The translations under genes were made by a program, and so were the position numbers. From Moraxellaceae bacterium REDSEA-S32_B1 (GTDB taxonomy: Bacteria > Pseudomonadota > Gammaproteobacteria > Pseudomonadales > Moraxellaceae), in the NCBI GenBank assembly GCA_001626925.1, contig LUOR01000024.1, positions 1-47,063 of the forward strand: 47,063 nucleotides of DNA, written 5' to 3'. The notes beneath the pieces were generated by a model. That model had not been told where the DNA came from. It saw only the letters and a program-made list of their open reading frames with translations, and did no database searches. Positions 1 through 8,800 of this stretch are shown here, piece by piece. Positions within the stretch are counted from its first letter, which is position 1. Every line of letters begins with the position of its first letter.

Positions 1-246
1 CAGTTATGCAGTTATTTGAATCTTGAATTTACTGATTCTATGTTGAGTTGGCCTGCTGAACCCAGAAAGGAAGATGGTATATGGGCTAAGTATTGGTATC
101 AATCTCTTCATAAAAGTAATGGTTTTCAGTCTTACCAAGCCAAGCCAAGCTTTCCGGTTGAGTTGAAACAAATTCTTTCAGAGTGCATGCCTTTCTATGA
201 AAAGTTATTATCGAAATCTATTAAAGCTAACCAAGAAACGATATGA
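1..246 (+). CDS. sulfotransferase-like P-loop protein, C-terminal part (5' end outside window)
   Basis: The reading frame is open from base 1, so this is the tail (81 codons) of a longer gene that starts outside the window. The visible protein has a run LSWPAEPRKEDGIWAKYWY followed by a charged C-terminal helix. From memory this resembles the C-terminal part of sulfotransferase-family P-loop proteins; the PAPS-binding P-loop itself would lie outside the window, so activity cannot be judged. The stop codon overlaps the ATG of the following aminotransferase (ATGA), which implies translational coupling. The protein family is an inference from this short segment. The base composition is more AT-rich than the core genes to the right. 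Confidence 0.55.
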   Translation, partial: QLCSYLNLEFTDSMLSWPAEPRKEDGIWAKYWYQSLHKSNGFQSYQAKPSFPVELKQILSECMPFYEKLLSKSIKANQETI

Positions 247-1157
247 AATTACCAGATAAACGTAATAAAAATATTCTTATTTCTATAAATGGAGAATTAC
301 TGCCTAGAAATGAAGCTAAGGTTTCTGTATTTGATAGTTCAGTGCAAGGTGGTGATGCTGTTTGGGAAGGACTAAGGGTATATAAAGGTCGTATAGCTGC
401 TTTAAATGAGCATCTTATAAGACTACAAAATTCTGCTAAAGCCCTTGCGTTTGATTCCGTCCCATCTTCCGATGATATCCGAAAGGCAATATTCTCTACT
501 CTTGAAGCCAACGGAATGTGGGACGAAACTCATATTAGATTGACACTCACTAGAGGTGAAAAGGTTACCTCTGGCATGAATCCAAAACTTAATCAGAAAG
601 GTTGCACACTCATAGTCCTTGCAGAGTGGAAACCACCTGTTTATTCAAATACTGGCATAACCGTAATTACATCTTCCATAAGAAGAAACTCTCCTCAACA
701 CTTGGATTCAAAAATACACCACAATAATCTTTTAAATAATATTCTTGCAGTAATTGAAGCAAATACAGCTAATGTAGATAGTGCTGTAATGTTGGATGCA
801 TATGGATTTATCTCAGAAACCAATGACACCAATATATTCTTGGTTCGTGACAATGTGATCCTAACACCGACTACAGATAGTTGTTTACCTGGACTAACTA
901 GACAAATGATCTTAGAAATAGCTGCTGAAGAAGGAATCCTTACTCAAGAAAAAAACCTTTCACTCACAGACCTTTATTCAGCTGATGAGGTATTTACCTC
1001 GGGCACCATGGGAGAAATAACTCCTATTCTAAAGGCAGATGGTAGAGACATTGGAAAAGGGAAAGCGGGAGTAATAACAAAAAGAATTCAGAAATTACAC
1101 TCCTCTTTTGCTTATAAAACAGGTGAGCCCGTTCCTTTTAAAGAACCTACAAAATAA
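243..1157 (+). CDS. class IV PLP aminotransferase (branched-chain / D-amino-acid type)
   Basis: A 304-residue protein of the IlvE/Dat fold, the usual length for this family. Visible family features are the N-terminal SVFDSSVQGGDAVWEGLRVY segment, the PLP lysine in the segment LDSKIHHNNLLNN (about residue 157), the class IV signature region around FISETNDTNIFLV, and the C-terminal EVFTSGTMGEITPI phosphate-binding segment. The family transfers amino groups between branched-chain or D-amino acids and 2-oxoacids, or lyses aminodeoxychorismate. The exact substrate cannot be read from the sequence. Its ATG overlaps the stop of the upstream sulfotransferase-like gene by four bases, so the two are probably made in step and may act on a common pathway. 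It is not next to other ilv genes, so a housekeeping IlvE role is less likely than a specialised one. Confidence 0.8.
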   Translation: MKLPDKRNKNILISINGELLPRNEAKVSVFDSSVQGGDAVWEGLRVYKGRIAALNEHLIRLQNSAKALAFDSVPSSDDIRKAIFSTLEANGMWDETHIRLTLTRGEKVTSGMNPKLNQKGCTLIVLAEWKPPVYSNTGITVITSSIRRNSPQHLDSKIHHNNLLNNILAVIEANTANVDSAVMLDAYGFISETNDTNIFLVRDNVILTPTTDSCLPGLTRQMILEIAAEEGILTQEKNLSLTDLYSADEVFTSGTMGEITPILKADGRDIGKGKAGVITKRIQKLHSSFAYKTGEPVPFKEPTK

Positions 1158-1181
1158 GAAAATTAATTAACCTATTAGTAA

Positions 1182-2153
1182 TTAAAGAGTTAATTGACAG
1201 CCAACTTCCGTAGCTATTTTTTTAAAACCTAGTTTCAAGTTAATTTGAAACATTGGATTGTTTTCTTCGTTGCCCGTGAATACTTTTTTAAACCCCTTTT
1301 TCTTTAAATCCTCTAATGCAAATAGCTTTACTGCCGTACAAATTCCTTTCCGGCGGTACTCAGGTCTAACGCCGGTTAAATCAGTCAAAACCGTATCGTT
1401 CGTTACATCTGACCTATCATAGCTAGATAAGGCAACCCATCTCTCTCCATCCACAACAACGTATAAGTCTTCAGGTTTAAACCAAGGTGTAAACAAATGC
1501 CCTCTCCACGATTCCATATCTACCCCTGGTTCTATTACATCTGTAGGAACATCCCGTTCAATCCTATGCCAGAGCTCATATAATTTTTCTTCCCAGTTAC
1601 TATGACTTTTCTGAAGTTCCTTTAAATTAGTGATCTCAAAAGGACCCTCTTTAAATCTTGAGACATAACTACTGAAATTTTTTGGATTAAATTCTTTTAA
1701 GGAAATAATAGATATAAATTCAACTTGTGTCACTTTAAAGCCATTTTTGAGATAGAAATTTATATAAAAATCATTTCCGTTGTACAACCAAGCCCGAAAT
1801 GTTTTAACCTGCTCCATCTTTCTGGCCAAAGACATTTGGTAATTAAGAAGTTCTTGTGCATAAGGAAGATATTTCTCTTCGCTTGGAAACGAAATACTAG
1901 AATCTAACAATGTAGGGTCAAAAGCCCATTCGTCATGACCTGTGTAACCGTAACCAAAAACTTTATTGTTTAATCTTAAAAAATTGCTCTCGGGTTTACA
2001 CTTTTCTGGAATTCTACTTGCGTGATACTTCAGCATCTCCACGCCCCCCCAATCTTTGACATGATAGTCCAGAGATTTCTCTAGTTCATAAAGTTTCTGG
2101 AAGTCTTTATCAGAACTAGTAAAACGTATTATTTCGAGATTTGAATCAACCAC
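1182..2153 (-). CDS. GNAT-family acetyltransferase, probably two-domain
   Basis: A 323-residue protein. The C-terminal half contains a recognisable GNAT acetyl-CoA site, with TGVRPEYRRKGICTAVKL (R/QxxGxG/A-type motif A, about residues 263-280), then the helix and a terminal NPMFQINLKLGFKK segment typical of motif B. The N-terminal half also ends with a FYLKNGFKV segment, so it is probably a degenerate second GNAT domain, as in mycothiol-synthase-like double GNAT proteins. The acceptor substrate is unknown. The listed start is GTG at 2153, seven bases downstream of the preceding gene's stop. No good ribosome binding site is visible, and the frame is open further upstream, so the start is uncertain. 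It is convergent with the aminotransferase gene, 24 bases apart, and shares its AT-rich composition. Confidence 0.75.
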   Translation of the reverse strand: MVDSNLEIIRFTSSDKDFQKLYELEKSLDYHVKDWGGVEMLKYHASRIPEKCKPESNFLRLNNKVFGYGYTGHDEWAFDPTLLDSSISFPSEEKYLPYAQELLNYQMSLARKMEQVKTFRAWLYNGNDFYINFYLKNGFKVTQVEFISIISLKEFNPKNFSSYVSRFKEGPFEITNLKELQKSHSNWEEKLYELWHRIERDVPTDVIEPGVDMESWRGHLFTPWFKPEDLYVVVDGERWVALSSYDRSDVTNDTVLTDLTGVRPEYRRKGICTAVKLFALEDLKKKGFKKVFTGNEENNPMFQINLKLGFKKIATEVGCQLTL

Positions 2154-2160
2154 TGTAATT

Positions 2161-2805
2161 CTAGATATTGTTGATTATATCTTTGGCCACTCTCTCAATA
2201 ACTTCATACCTTGTATCAAAATTGGGCAAAATCATTACCTGATCTACTCGCAGCAACTCACATGCACCATCGCCTGTATCTTCACGGCTTAATGAGCTTT
2301 TCCACGTCCAACCATCGTCGCCTTTGATCTCAACCAAATCACCACTGAGAAAGACTTTATCATCTGCTTTGACTTTATCTAACTGCCGACCAATCGAAGC
2401 ATTGGCAGGAATGATATGAATATTACTACTACTGGTTTCGATTTCACGTACTGGAATCGGCGGAGCGGATTGCGTACGCCAACGATACCATCGACCACTT
2501 TGGCTAATCTCGATTTGCTTATAGATTTGAGGGTCTGCCATTTTTCCCCAACCCACTGCAAAGTCTACTGGACTAAATTCTGCATCTCGCCCAAGCAAAT
2601 AATTCTCACGACTGAGAATACGAAACTCCCCCTCAAAGTGCTCTAAAGCGGTAATGGTATAGCCATCGACTTGTTGCACTTCTGCACTTGAGCTCACCGC
2701 AGAACTGGTCGGCATATCTGCCAAATTTGGATTGGGCTTAAATACCCAAATCCATAGCAAATAAGCAACCAAGATGAAGATCATCCAATAATACTTTTTT
2801 GACAT
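2161..2805 (-). CDS. membrane-anchored hypothetical protein
   Basis: A 214-residue protein with one N-terminal transmembrane segment (about residues 5-22, hydrophobic and Trp/Tyr-rich) and a mostly polar remainder that would sit in the periplasm. The body has a repeated Trp/Tyr/Arg pattern, including a VGWGKMAD segment and GRWYRWR. I do not recognise a characterised domain. It looks like a conserved genus-level hypothetical. The gene is divergent from the FUSC transporter gene and lies immediately upstream of the acetyltransferase gene on the same strand. The ATG start is preceded by a purine-rich AGAAGGGTATG context, a plausible ribosome binding site. Confidence 0.6.
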   Translation of the reverse strand: MSKKYYWMIFILVAYLLWIWVFKPNPNLADMPTSSAVSSSAEVQQVDGYTITALEHFEGEFRILSRENYLLGRDAEFSPVDFAVGWGKMADPQIYKQIEISQSGRWYRWRTQSAPPIPVREIETSSSNIHIIPANASIGRQLDKVKADDKVFLSGDLVEIKGDDGWTWKSSLSREDTGDGACELLRVDQVMILPNFDTRYEVIERVAKDIINNI

Positions 2806-2913
2806 ACCCTTCTACTTCTAATGCGCTTTAATTTTCTATTCAAATGCTAATCTAAGACTATTAAAATATTTCAAGATTTTCGGTATTTTGCAATGCCCTA
2901 CATCAATTTGGCA

Positions 2914-2919
2914 TATAAT
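2914..2919 (+). promoter_or_regulatory. candidate -10 box for the FUSC transporter gene
   Basis: A perfect TATAAT lies 58 bases upstream of the GTG start at 2978. No convincing -35 was found at 16-18 bp spacing, so this rests on the -10 hexamer alone. Confidence 0.35.
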
Positions 2920-2977
2920 TATTAAGCCATAGCAATCAAGCACATTTAAACTTTATCAACCTCATCCTGAAGAATCT

Positions 2978-5161
2978 GTGAATACGATTAACTCCATCAA
3001 ACGAATCAGTTATAACACCACATTGATGTATGCAGTGCGTATGTTGATTGCTTTTGCAGGGACAGCGTTTATCCCCTATTTGCTTGGTCAGCAGTTACTG
3101 ACGATTCCACTGACTTTAGGCGTGATCGCTGCAGCACTCAGTGATATTGATGATCGTTTTTCGATTCACCTGCGCAATTTGTTTTTTACCTATTTCGGAT
3201 TTTTTGTCACAGCTTCGGCAGTAGAGCTACTTTTCCCACATCCTATACTGTTTGGTTTTGCGCTCATCGTATCTTGTTTTAGCTTAATTTTACTGGGCTC
3301 ATTGGGTAAACGGTATGCCACGATTAGTTATGGCTGTTTGGTGGTTTCAGTCTATACCATGCTTGGTGTGGATATTTTCCCCGAGTGGTGGCAACAACCT
3401 GCATTATTAGTCACTGGTGCTGTGTGGTATGGGCTACTTTCTTCGATCAGTTTTTTGATTTTTCCTGTGCGTCTTGTGCAAGATCAGTTGGTGCAATGCT
3501 ATCAATTGGTGGGCAATTTTCTCTTTGTGAAATCCAATTTGTTCGATGTTGATATGACTCCGAAAAGCTATCAACAGTCGATGATTGATTTATCCGATCG
3601 TGGGCGTAAAGATACACGTCGAAGTCTACAATATTATTTCATCATTCAAGACATTCACGAACGTGCCGATTCTGCACATATCGACTATCAAAAATTGGCG
3701 AAAATCTTTGCGCATCGTGATGTGCTGTTTCGTTTTCAACGGATTTTAACTTTACAAGGTAAAGCTTGTCAGGACTTGGCGAATGCAGTTGCCAACCGTC
3801 AGCCTTATGTGCATGACCCACGCTTTGCATATGCCTTTAAAAATTTAGAGCGTTCGATACAACATTTACAAGATGAGTTGGCAGAACAATCAAAGCTTGA
3901 TGGAAATGGTGAGCTTGCACAAAAGCCGGTAAATCATCTCTTGGCGAATGATGCAGATATTGACCTATGGATCAATGCCTTACGTGGTTTGAGTGATAAT
4001 CTCAAAGAAATTGACGCACAACTACATAACCTCGAATCTGACCAAGCCCTCAACAGCAAATCACAAGACGACGCAAGCAAAGAGAATTTACTGCGAGATG
4101 ATGGGCTACGTGGCTGGCAAGATATTTGGCAACGCATGAAACAGAATCTAAGCCCTGAATCGAGCTTATTCCGTCATGCCACTCGCTTATCCATTTTGTT
4201 GTTAATTTCGCACATATTGGTGCAAGTTTTTGATTTTGAGTATGGTTATTGGATTCTTTTGACTGTGTTATTCGTTAGTCAACCGAACTTTAATGCCACC
4301 AAGCGCCGTCTGAGGTTACGAATTATCGGAACACTTGCGGGAATTACCATCGGGACCTTTGTCATTCATTTTGTGCCGTCGATCGAAGGACAACTCTTTA
4401 TCATGGTATTGAGTGGTGTGTTCTTTTTACAACTACGTGCACAGCAGTATGCACAAGCGACCATGTTTATTACCCTGCTTGCTTTGATCAACTTCCACCT
4501 CGCCGACCCTGAGCTCAATGCCGCTTTGCCTCGTGCGATTTATACCTTTGTCGGCTGTTTTATCGCTTGGCTTGGTGTGATGTTTATTTGGCCAGATTGG
4601 CAATTCCGTCGTTTGCCACTGGTGATTAATAAAGCTTTTGATAGTCAGTGCAACTATCTGACCGAAATCGTGAAGCAATATCATGAAGGGCGTAATCATG
4701 GTTTGGACTATCGGATTGTGCGTCGTCGAGCGCATATTATGGACGCTGATCTTGCCTCAACCATTTCCACACTCGCCACAGAACCTGATATCGACCCTGA
4801 TCAAAAGCAACAAGCGTTTAAATTACTGAGTTTAAATCACACTTTGCTCAGCTATATCGCTGCACTTGGCGCACATCGTGAACAAATCAAACATCCTCAA
4901 GTGCTTGAAATCTTAGATGAAGCCTTAGACGACATTCACGGCGCACTGCTTCGTAATGAAATGCCACAGCTCAAGTCACATGCAGCGATCCAAGCACTTC
5001 GATTATTTAACCGTGCTCAAGATACCTCTCTTGATCCTGCTGAAAGTGTGGTGTTGCAGCAGATTGCACTGATTATCAACATCTTGCCTGAGATCAGCAC
5101 ATTAAAGCAAAAGCTTAGCTATGAACATGACCCTCAAGCAAGCGCACTCGGTTCAATTTAA
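2978..5161 (+). CDS. yccS: FUSC-family inner-membrane protein (YccS-type)
   Basis: A 727-residue protein with the YccS/YhfK layout: an N-terminal hydrophobic block with several membrane segments (about residues 15-165), a long soluble helical region (about 165-395), then a second membrane block (about 400-530) containing the conserved YWILLTVLFVSQPNFNATKRR segment of the FUSC domain, and a cytosolic helical C-terminus. Length matches YccS (about 720). The FUSC family includes efflux components such as AaeB; the transported compound of YccS is not established. Start is GTG at 2978, with no stronger ATG nearby in frame. No membrane-fusion-protein gene is adjacent, so an AaeA/AaeB-type pair is not supported here. 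Confidence 0.85.
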   Translation: MNTINSIKRISYNTTLMYAVRMLIAFAGTAFIPYLLGQQLLTIPLTLGVIAAALSDIDDRFSIHLRNLFFTYFGFFVTASAVELLFPHPILFGFALIVSCFSLILLGSLGKRYATISYGCLVVSVYTMLGVDIFPEWWQQPALLVTGAVWYGLLSSISFLIFPVRLVQDQLVQCYQLVGNFLFVKSNLFDVDMTPKSYQQSMIDLSDRGRKDTRRSLQYYFIIQDIHERADSAHIDYQKLAKIFAHRDVLFRFQRILTLQGKACQDLANAVANRQPYVHDPRFAYAFKNLERSIQHLQDELAEQSKLDGNGELAQKPVNHLLANDADIDLWINALRGLSDNLKEIDAQLHNLESDQALNSKSQDDASKENLLRDDGLRGWQDIWQRMKQNLSPESSLFRHATRLSILLLISHILVQVFDFEYGYWILLTVLFVSQPNFNATKRRLRLRIIGTLAGITIGTFVIHFVPSIEGQLFIMVLSGVFFLQLRAQQYAQATMFITLLALINFHLADPELNAALPRAIYTFVGCFIAWLGVMFIWPDWQFRRLPLVINKAFDSQCNYLTEIVKQYHEGRNHGLDYRIVRRRAHIMDADLASTISTLATEPDIDPDQKQQAFKLLSLNHTLLSYIAALGAHREQIKHPQVLEILDEALDDIHGALLRNEMPQLKSHAAIQALRLFNRAQDTSLDPAESVVLQQIALIINILPEISTLKQKLSYEHDPQASALGSI

Positions 5162-5247
5162 ACTACATCTGATTTCTACACATGATTGCTACTACTAATT
5201 TATAGGTGCTAATTTTTCATAACGCATTTCTATAAATCAGGCTTTAA

Positions 5248-5256
5248 TGCTAAAAT
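5248..5256 (+). promoter_or_regulatory. candidate extended -10 promoter
   Basis: TGC followed by TAAAAT (TGnTAnnnT pattern), 34 bases before the ATG at 5290. Extended -10 promoters need little -35 homology. The call is by pattern only. Confidence 0.35.
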
Positions 5257-5289
5257 CGGCGCAAAGTTTGATGAGTACACCGAAGCGCC

Positions 5290-5925
5290 ATGTCCACCAC
5301 GAAGAAACCTACAATGAGTAAGTCTGCAACGAGTAAGTCTACATCTGGTTATGCCTACACATTGCAAACCGTACCTTATGAAATTTCTGCTGAAGAACAA
5401 CGTCGTGCACAACTTTTGATGTGGCGTAGCACCAATAAAGTTCGTCCTCGCACTTGGGCGATCGTTGCAGCGGTGATCTTGCTGTCGATTTTAGGCTTAG
5501 TTTTTATTAAAAATTATTCAACGATTATTTGCTGGGTGGCTTTGGCTTCTGTTGCGATCTTCTTGGTTTTACGCCTATTCGTTTGGGAATGGTACGCAAA
5601 ACGCAAAATGGCAGAATTCCCTGCACAAGAAATTAAAGGCATCAAACTTGGCATTCAACCGCATGGTATGGTGATGCAACAACAAATGAACATGCCACCA
5701 CAACGTGGTATGCAACAAGTCATTGCGCAACCCGGTGTGATGAATGTGGCTTGGAAAGAAGTGTCAGAATGGTATGACAATCAAGAATTTTTATTGATGA
5801 CCTTTAAAGTCAAAGATCAAGATGGCTCATTCTTCTTACCAAAACGTATGGACACCAAACAATTTTCATTTGATACCATTCGTAAGCACCTCAATGAAAC
5901 CGTTGGTGCAGCAAAAAAATTCTAA
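5290..5925 (+). CDS. YcxB-like membrane protein
   Basis: A 211-residue protein with a Ser/Thr/Lys-rich N-terminus, two adjacent membrane segments (about residues 57-75 and 80-98) and a C-terminal soluble domain containing VAWKEVSEWYDNQEFLLMTF and a final FDTIRKHL helix. This layout matches the YcxB-like C-terminal domain family of small membrane proteins with no assigned function. A Met/Gln-rich insert (about residues 128-155) lies between membrane block and domain. It has its own terminator downstream and probably its own promoter, so it appears monocistronic. Confidence 0.7.
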   Translation: MSTTKKPTMSKSATSKSTSGYAYTLQTVPYEISAEEQRRAQLLMWRSTNKVRPRTWAIVAAVILLSILGLVFIKNYSTIICWVALASVAIFLVLRLFVWEWYAKRKMAEFPAQEIKGIKLGIQPHGMVMQQQMNMPPQRGMQQVIAQPGVMNVAWKEVSEWYDNQEFLLMTFKVKDQDGSFFLPKRMDTKQFSFDTIRKHLNETVGAAKKF

Positions 5926-5951
5926 GAGCCTATTTTTCAATATATAAATCT

Positions 5952-5977
5952 AGCCTTCTTAATGAAGGCTATTTTTT
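5952..5977 (+). terminator. Rho-independent terminator after YcxB-like gene
   Basis: AGCCTTC and GAAGGCT form a 7-bp stem with loop TTAAT, followed by A and six T. It lies 26 bases past the stop codon at 5925. Confidence 0.85.
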
Positions 5978-6065
5978 GACTGTCTAAAAATATAAAAAAA
6001 TCAATCTAAATGAAAATAAAGCTCATTTTTATTCGCAAAATCATTTTATCTTCTTAAAGCTGACG

Positions 6066-6071
6066 TATAAT
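6066..6071 (+). promoter_or_regulatory. candidate -10 box for the PepSY reductase gene
   Basis: A perfect TATAAT lies 31 bases upstream of the ATG at 6102. No good -35 is seen. The AT-rich stretch upstream (5990-6050) could hold a regulator site, but I could not align a convincing Fur box there. Confidence 0.4.
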
Positions 6072-6101
6072 TCGGCTTATTTTTTGTTAACTTAACTGAC
6101 T

Positions 6102-8720
6102 ATGTTTAAGAAAGTATTTTTCCAACTGCATTGGTTTATGGGGATCACCGCAGGATTGGTCTTGTCCATCATGGGTGTCACAGGTGCGATCTACTCGTAT
6201 GAGCAACAAATCCTAAAATGGATCAATGAAGACAGCTATGTGGTCACCGTGCCTGAGCAAGCCAAGCTCAGCCCTGCTGAGCTGTACTTACATTTCTCAC
6301 AGCAAGACCCTACTCTGCAAATCAATAGCGTAACTATTGTGACTGAGCCATCTGCATCCTCTACGGTCAACATCGCCAAAGAAGGTCATCGTCGTGGCTA
6401 CAACATGTTAGTCAATCCGTATACCGCAGAAGTGCTTCCAGAGATTAAAGGCGAAGGGTTCTTTGAATTTGTCGAAGATTTACATCGTCGATTAACTGCA
6501 GGTGAAATTGGTAAACAAATCACTGGTGCATGTGTACTAATGCTGATTTATTTTGTCTTGAGTGGTATCTACCTGCGTTGGCCCAAGAAACATTCTTTAC
6601 GCCAATGGCTCTTTGTTAAACCGAAGCTGAAAGGTCGTAACTTCATTTGGGATTTACATGCAGTGGTCGGTACTTGGGTCGTGGTGTTTTACCTCATATT
6701 TGCTGTGACTGGGCTGTACTGGTCATATGACTGGTGGCGTAGCGGTATGTTTAAAGTCATGGGTGTAGAACGTCCTCAACAAGGCGGTGGCGCACCGCAT
6801 GGTGGTCAGGCTCGTCAGCCTCAAGGTCAACAAGGTAACGCTCAACAACAGAATCAGCAACAACAAGGTCGTACACAAGGTGATCGTCGTGGCAATAATT
6901 CTGCAAATGAACGTCAACAAGCGCCACTTTCACCTGAACAAATTAGCACTGCGTTAACTGCAACATGGGCGCAATTCCCACAGCAGTTAAACCGTGAATA
7001 TTCATCAATGACTTTGAATCTACCAAAATCAGCAGATGCAAAAGTTGAAATTCAGTTTGTCGATGCAGAGCCACAACATGAACGTGCTCGCAACTCAGCG
7101 ACATTCAATTATGCTAATGACAGCATCGAAAAACTTGAATTATATGAAGACAAAAAGCTCAATGAAAAAATCATGAGTAGCATGTTGCCTGTGCACCGTG
7201 GCAGCTTCATGGGTGGCATTTATCAATTCTTTGCCATGCTTGCTGCATTGGCGATGCCATTATTCTTCATCACAGGTTGGATGCTGTACTTGAAGCGTCG
7301 TAAGCAGAAACGCTTAACACGTGAAGCAAAGCAAGGTTCAAATGTAGTAAACCTTGATCCAAATGCAGAAAGCTGGACGATTCTCTATGCCAGTCAAACA
7401 GGTACGGCAGAGCAAATCGCCTACAACACATCAACGGCGTTACAGCAAGCAGGTAGGCCAACGCAAGTCAAAGCATTAAAAGATGTCAGCGTCACCGATA
7501 TTCAACGGGCACAGCGAGTGCTCTTTGTTGCAAGTACTTACGGTACAGGTGAAGCACCTGATTTAGCTAGTAACTTTGCCAAGAAACATCTCAATCAAAG
7601 TTTTGATTTGAGTGCAGTGAAATTTGCCGTCTTAGCACTAGGTTCAAAAGAATATCCTGATACCTTCTGTACCTTTGGTCATGAGTTAAATCAATGGCTT
7701 GAATCCAACCAAGCACATTCAGTCATGGATGTGATTGAAGTGGATAATGGCGACAATGCTGATCTTGAGCGTTGGTATGCAGGACTTGCAACCATTACAG
7801 GTAGCGAAGTGCAAGCAGTGATTTCTGAGAAAACCTTTGATCAATGGCAACTCATTTCACGTGAACAACTCAATCCGAATAGCTTGGGTGAGCCTGCATT
7901 TGATCTTAAGTTTAAAGCTTTACATGCAGAAACTTGGCATGCAGGTGATATCGCCGAAGTACAATGTGGCAATAGTGTAGAACGCATTGCACAGTTCATT
8001 GAGCATCATCAGCTTGATGCAACTGAATCACTCGTTTATGCACTACGCTACAAAGATTTAACACAAAGCATTCAGCCTGACAGTAATGACTTCGCTTGGA
8101 TTGAACAATTATCGAATTTACCAAGCCGTGAATATTCGATTGCCAGTATTCCTGAAGATGGTCATTTGCAATTGGTGGTTCGTCTAAAGCAAATTCGTGA
8201 GAATGAATTGGGCTTAGGCTCAGGTTGGCTCACTGTGTTTGCATCTTTTGATGAAAATGTCCCGTTACGTGTTCGTACTAATCCAAGTTTCCATTTGATT
8301 GATGACAACCGCCCTGCCATCTTTATTGGGAATGGTACGGGGATTGCAGGCTTGATGAGCTTACTTAAACAACGTCAGCAACTTGGCTATTCACAAAACT
8401 GGTTAATCTTTGGTGAACGTCAACAATCCGTTGATTACTTCTATCAAACACAACTCGAAGCGTGGCATCAAGAGGGTCATTTGCAACATCTTGACCTTGC
8501 TTTCTCTCGTGATCAAGAACAACGTATCTACGTGCAACATCTTGTTCTAGAACATGCAGAGCGATTGAAACAGTGGATTGCAGATGGTGCAGTGATCTAT
8601 GTCTGCGGTAGTATCGAAGGTATGGCAAGTGGTGTAGATCAAGCCTTGACTGAGATACTTGGTGAGGAATCCATGACCATACTACGTGAAGAATCTCGCT
8701 ATCGTCGTGATGTCTATTAA
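6102..8720 (+). CDS. PepSY membrane / flavodoxin / FAD-NAD(P)H reductase fusion
   Basis: An 872-residue fusion. The N-terminal part is a PepSY-associated membrane unit with membrane segments at about residues 13-32, 140-160, 190-215 and 370-395, with periplasmic PepSY-like stretches between. Residues about 228-275 are a Gln/Gly/Arg-rich low-complexity periplasmic insert. A flavodoxin domain starts near residue 425 (ILYASQTGTAEQIAYN is the FMN phosphate loop). A CPR/sulfite-reductase-type FAD-NAD(P)H module follows, with REYSIAS (FAD), GNGTGIAGLMSLLKQR and YVCGSIEGMASGVDQAL (pyridine nucleotide), ending in an aromatic residue. It resembles proteins annotated as sulfite reductase flavoprotein alpha but is membrane-bound. 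By analogy with PepSY-domain siderophore reductases it probably passes NAD(P)H electrons across the inner membrane to ferric siderophores or other acceptors; that role is inferred. It stands alone between two terminators. Confidence 0.8.
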   Translation: MFKKVFFQLHWFMGITAGLVLSIMGVTGAIYSYEQQILKWINEDSYVVTVPEQAKLSPAELYLHFSQQDPTLQINSVTIVTEPSASSTVNIAKEGHRRGYNMLVNPYTAEVLPEIKGEGFFEFVEDLHRRLTAGEIGKQITGACVLMLIYFVLSGIYLRWPKKHSLRQWLFVKPKLKGRNFIWDLHAVVGTWVVVFYLIFAVTGLYWSYDWWRSGMFKVMGVERPQQGGGAPHGGQARQPQGQQGNAQQQNQQQQGRTQGDRRGNNSANERQQAPLSPEQISTALTATWAQFPQQLNREYSSMTLNLPKSADAKVEIQFVDAEPQHERARNSATFNYANDSIEKLELYEDKKLNEKIMSSMLPVHRGSFMGGIYQFFAMLAALAMPLFFITGWMLYLKRRKQKRLTREAKQGSNVVNLDPNAESWTILYASQTGTAEQIAYNTSTALQQAGRPTQVKALKDVSVTDIQRAQRVLFVASTYGTGEAPDLASNFAKKHLNQSFDLSAVKFAVLALGSKEYPDTFCTFGHELNQWLESNQAHSVMDVIEVDNGDNADLERWYAGLATITGSEVQAVISEKTFDQWQLISREQLNPNSLGEPAFDLKFKALHAETWHAGDIAEVQCGNSVERIAQFIEHHQLDATESLVYALRYKDLTQSIQPDSNDFAWIEQLSNLPSREYSIASIPEDGHLQLVVRLKQIRENELGLGSGWLTVFASFDENVPLRVRTNPSFHLIDDNRPAIFIGNGTGIAGLMSLLKQRQQLGYSQNWLIFGERQQSVDYFYQTQLEAWHQEGHLQHLDLAFSRDQEQRIYVQHLVLEHAERLKQWIADGAVIYVCGSIEGMASGVDQALTEILGEESMTILREESRYRRDVY

Positions 8721-8740
8721 AGATTGGTTTTAGTCCTCAT

Positions 8741-8774
8741 AAAAAATCCCTCGCATTGTTCGAGGGATTTTTTT
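8741..8774. terminator. bidirectional Rho-independent terminator
   Basis: AATCCCTCG and CGAGGGATT form a strong stem with loop CATTGTT, flanked by an A-run on the left and a T-run on the right. It works for the reductase gene on the plus strand and the DUF2750 gene on the minus strand. Confidence 0.9.
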
Positions 8775-8800
8775 GCAATTTATTGTTTTGAAGTGATTAA

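Noticed and set aside
5990..6060. Fur box upstream of the PepSY reductase
   Set aside because: AT-rich with weak partial dyads only; could not align to the 19-bp Fur consensus with confidence.
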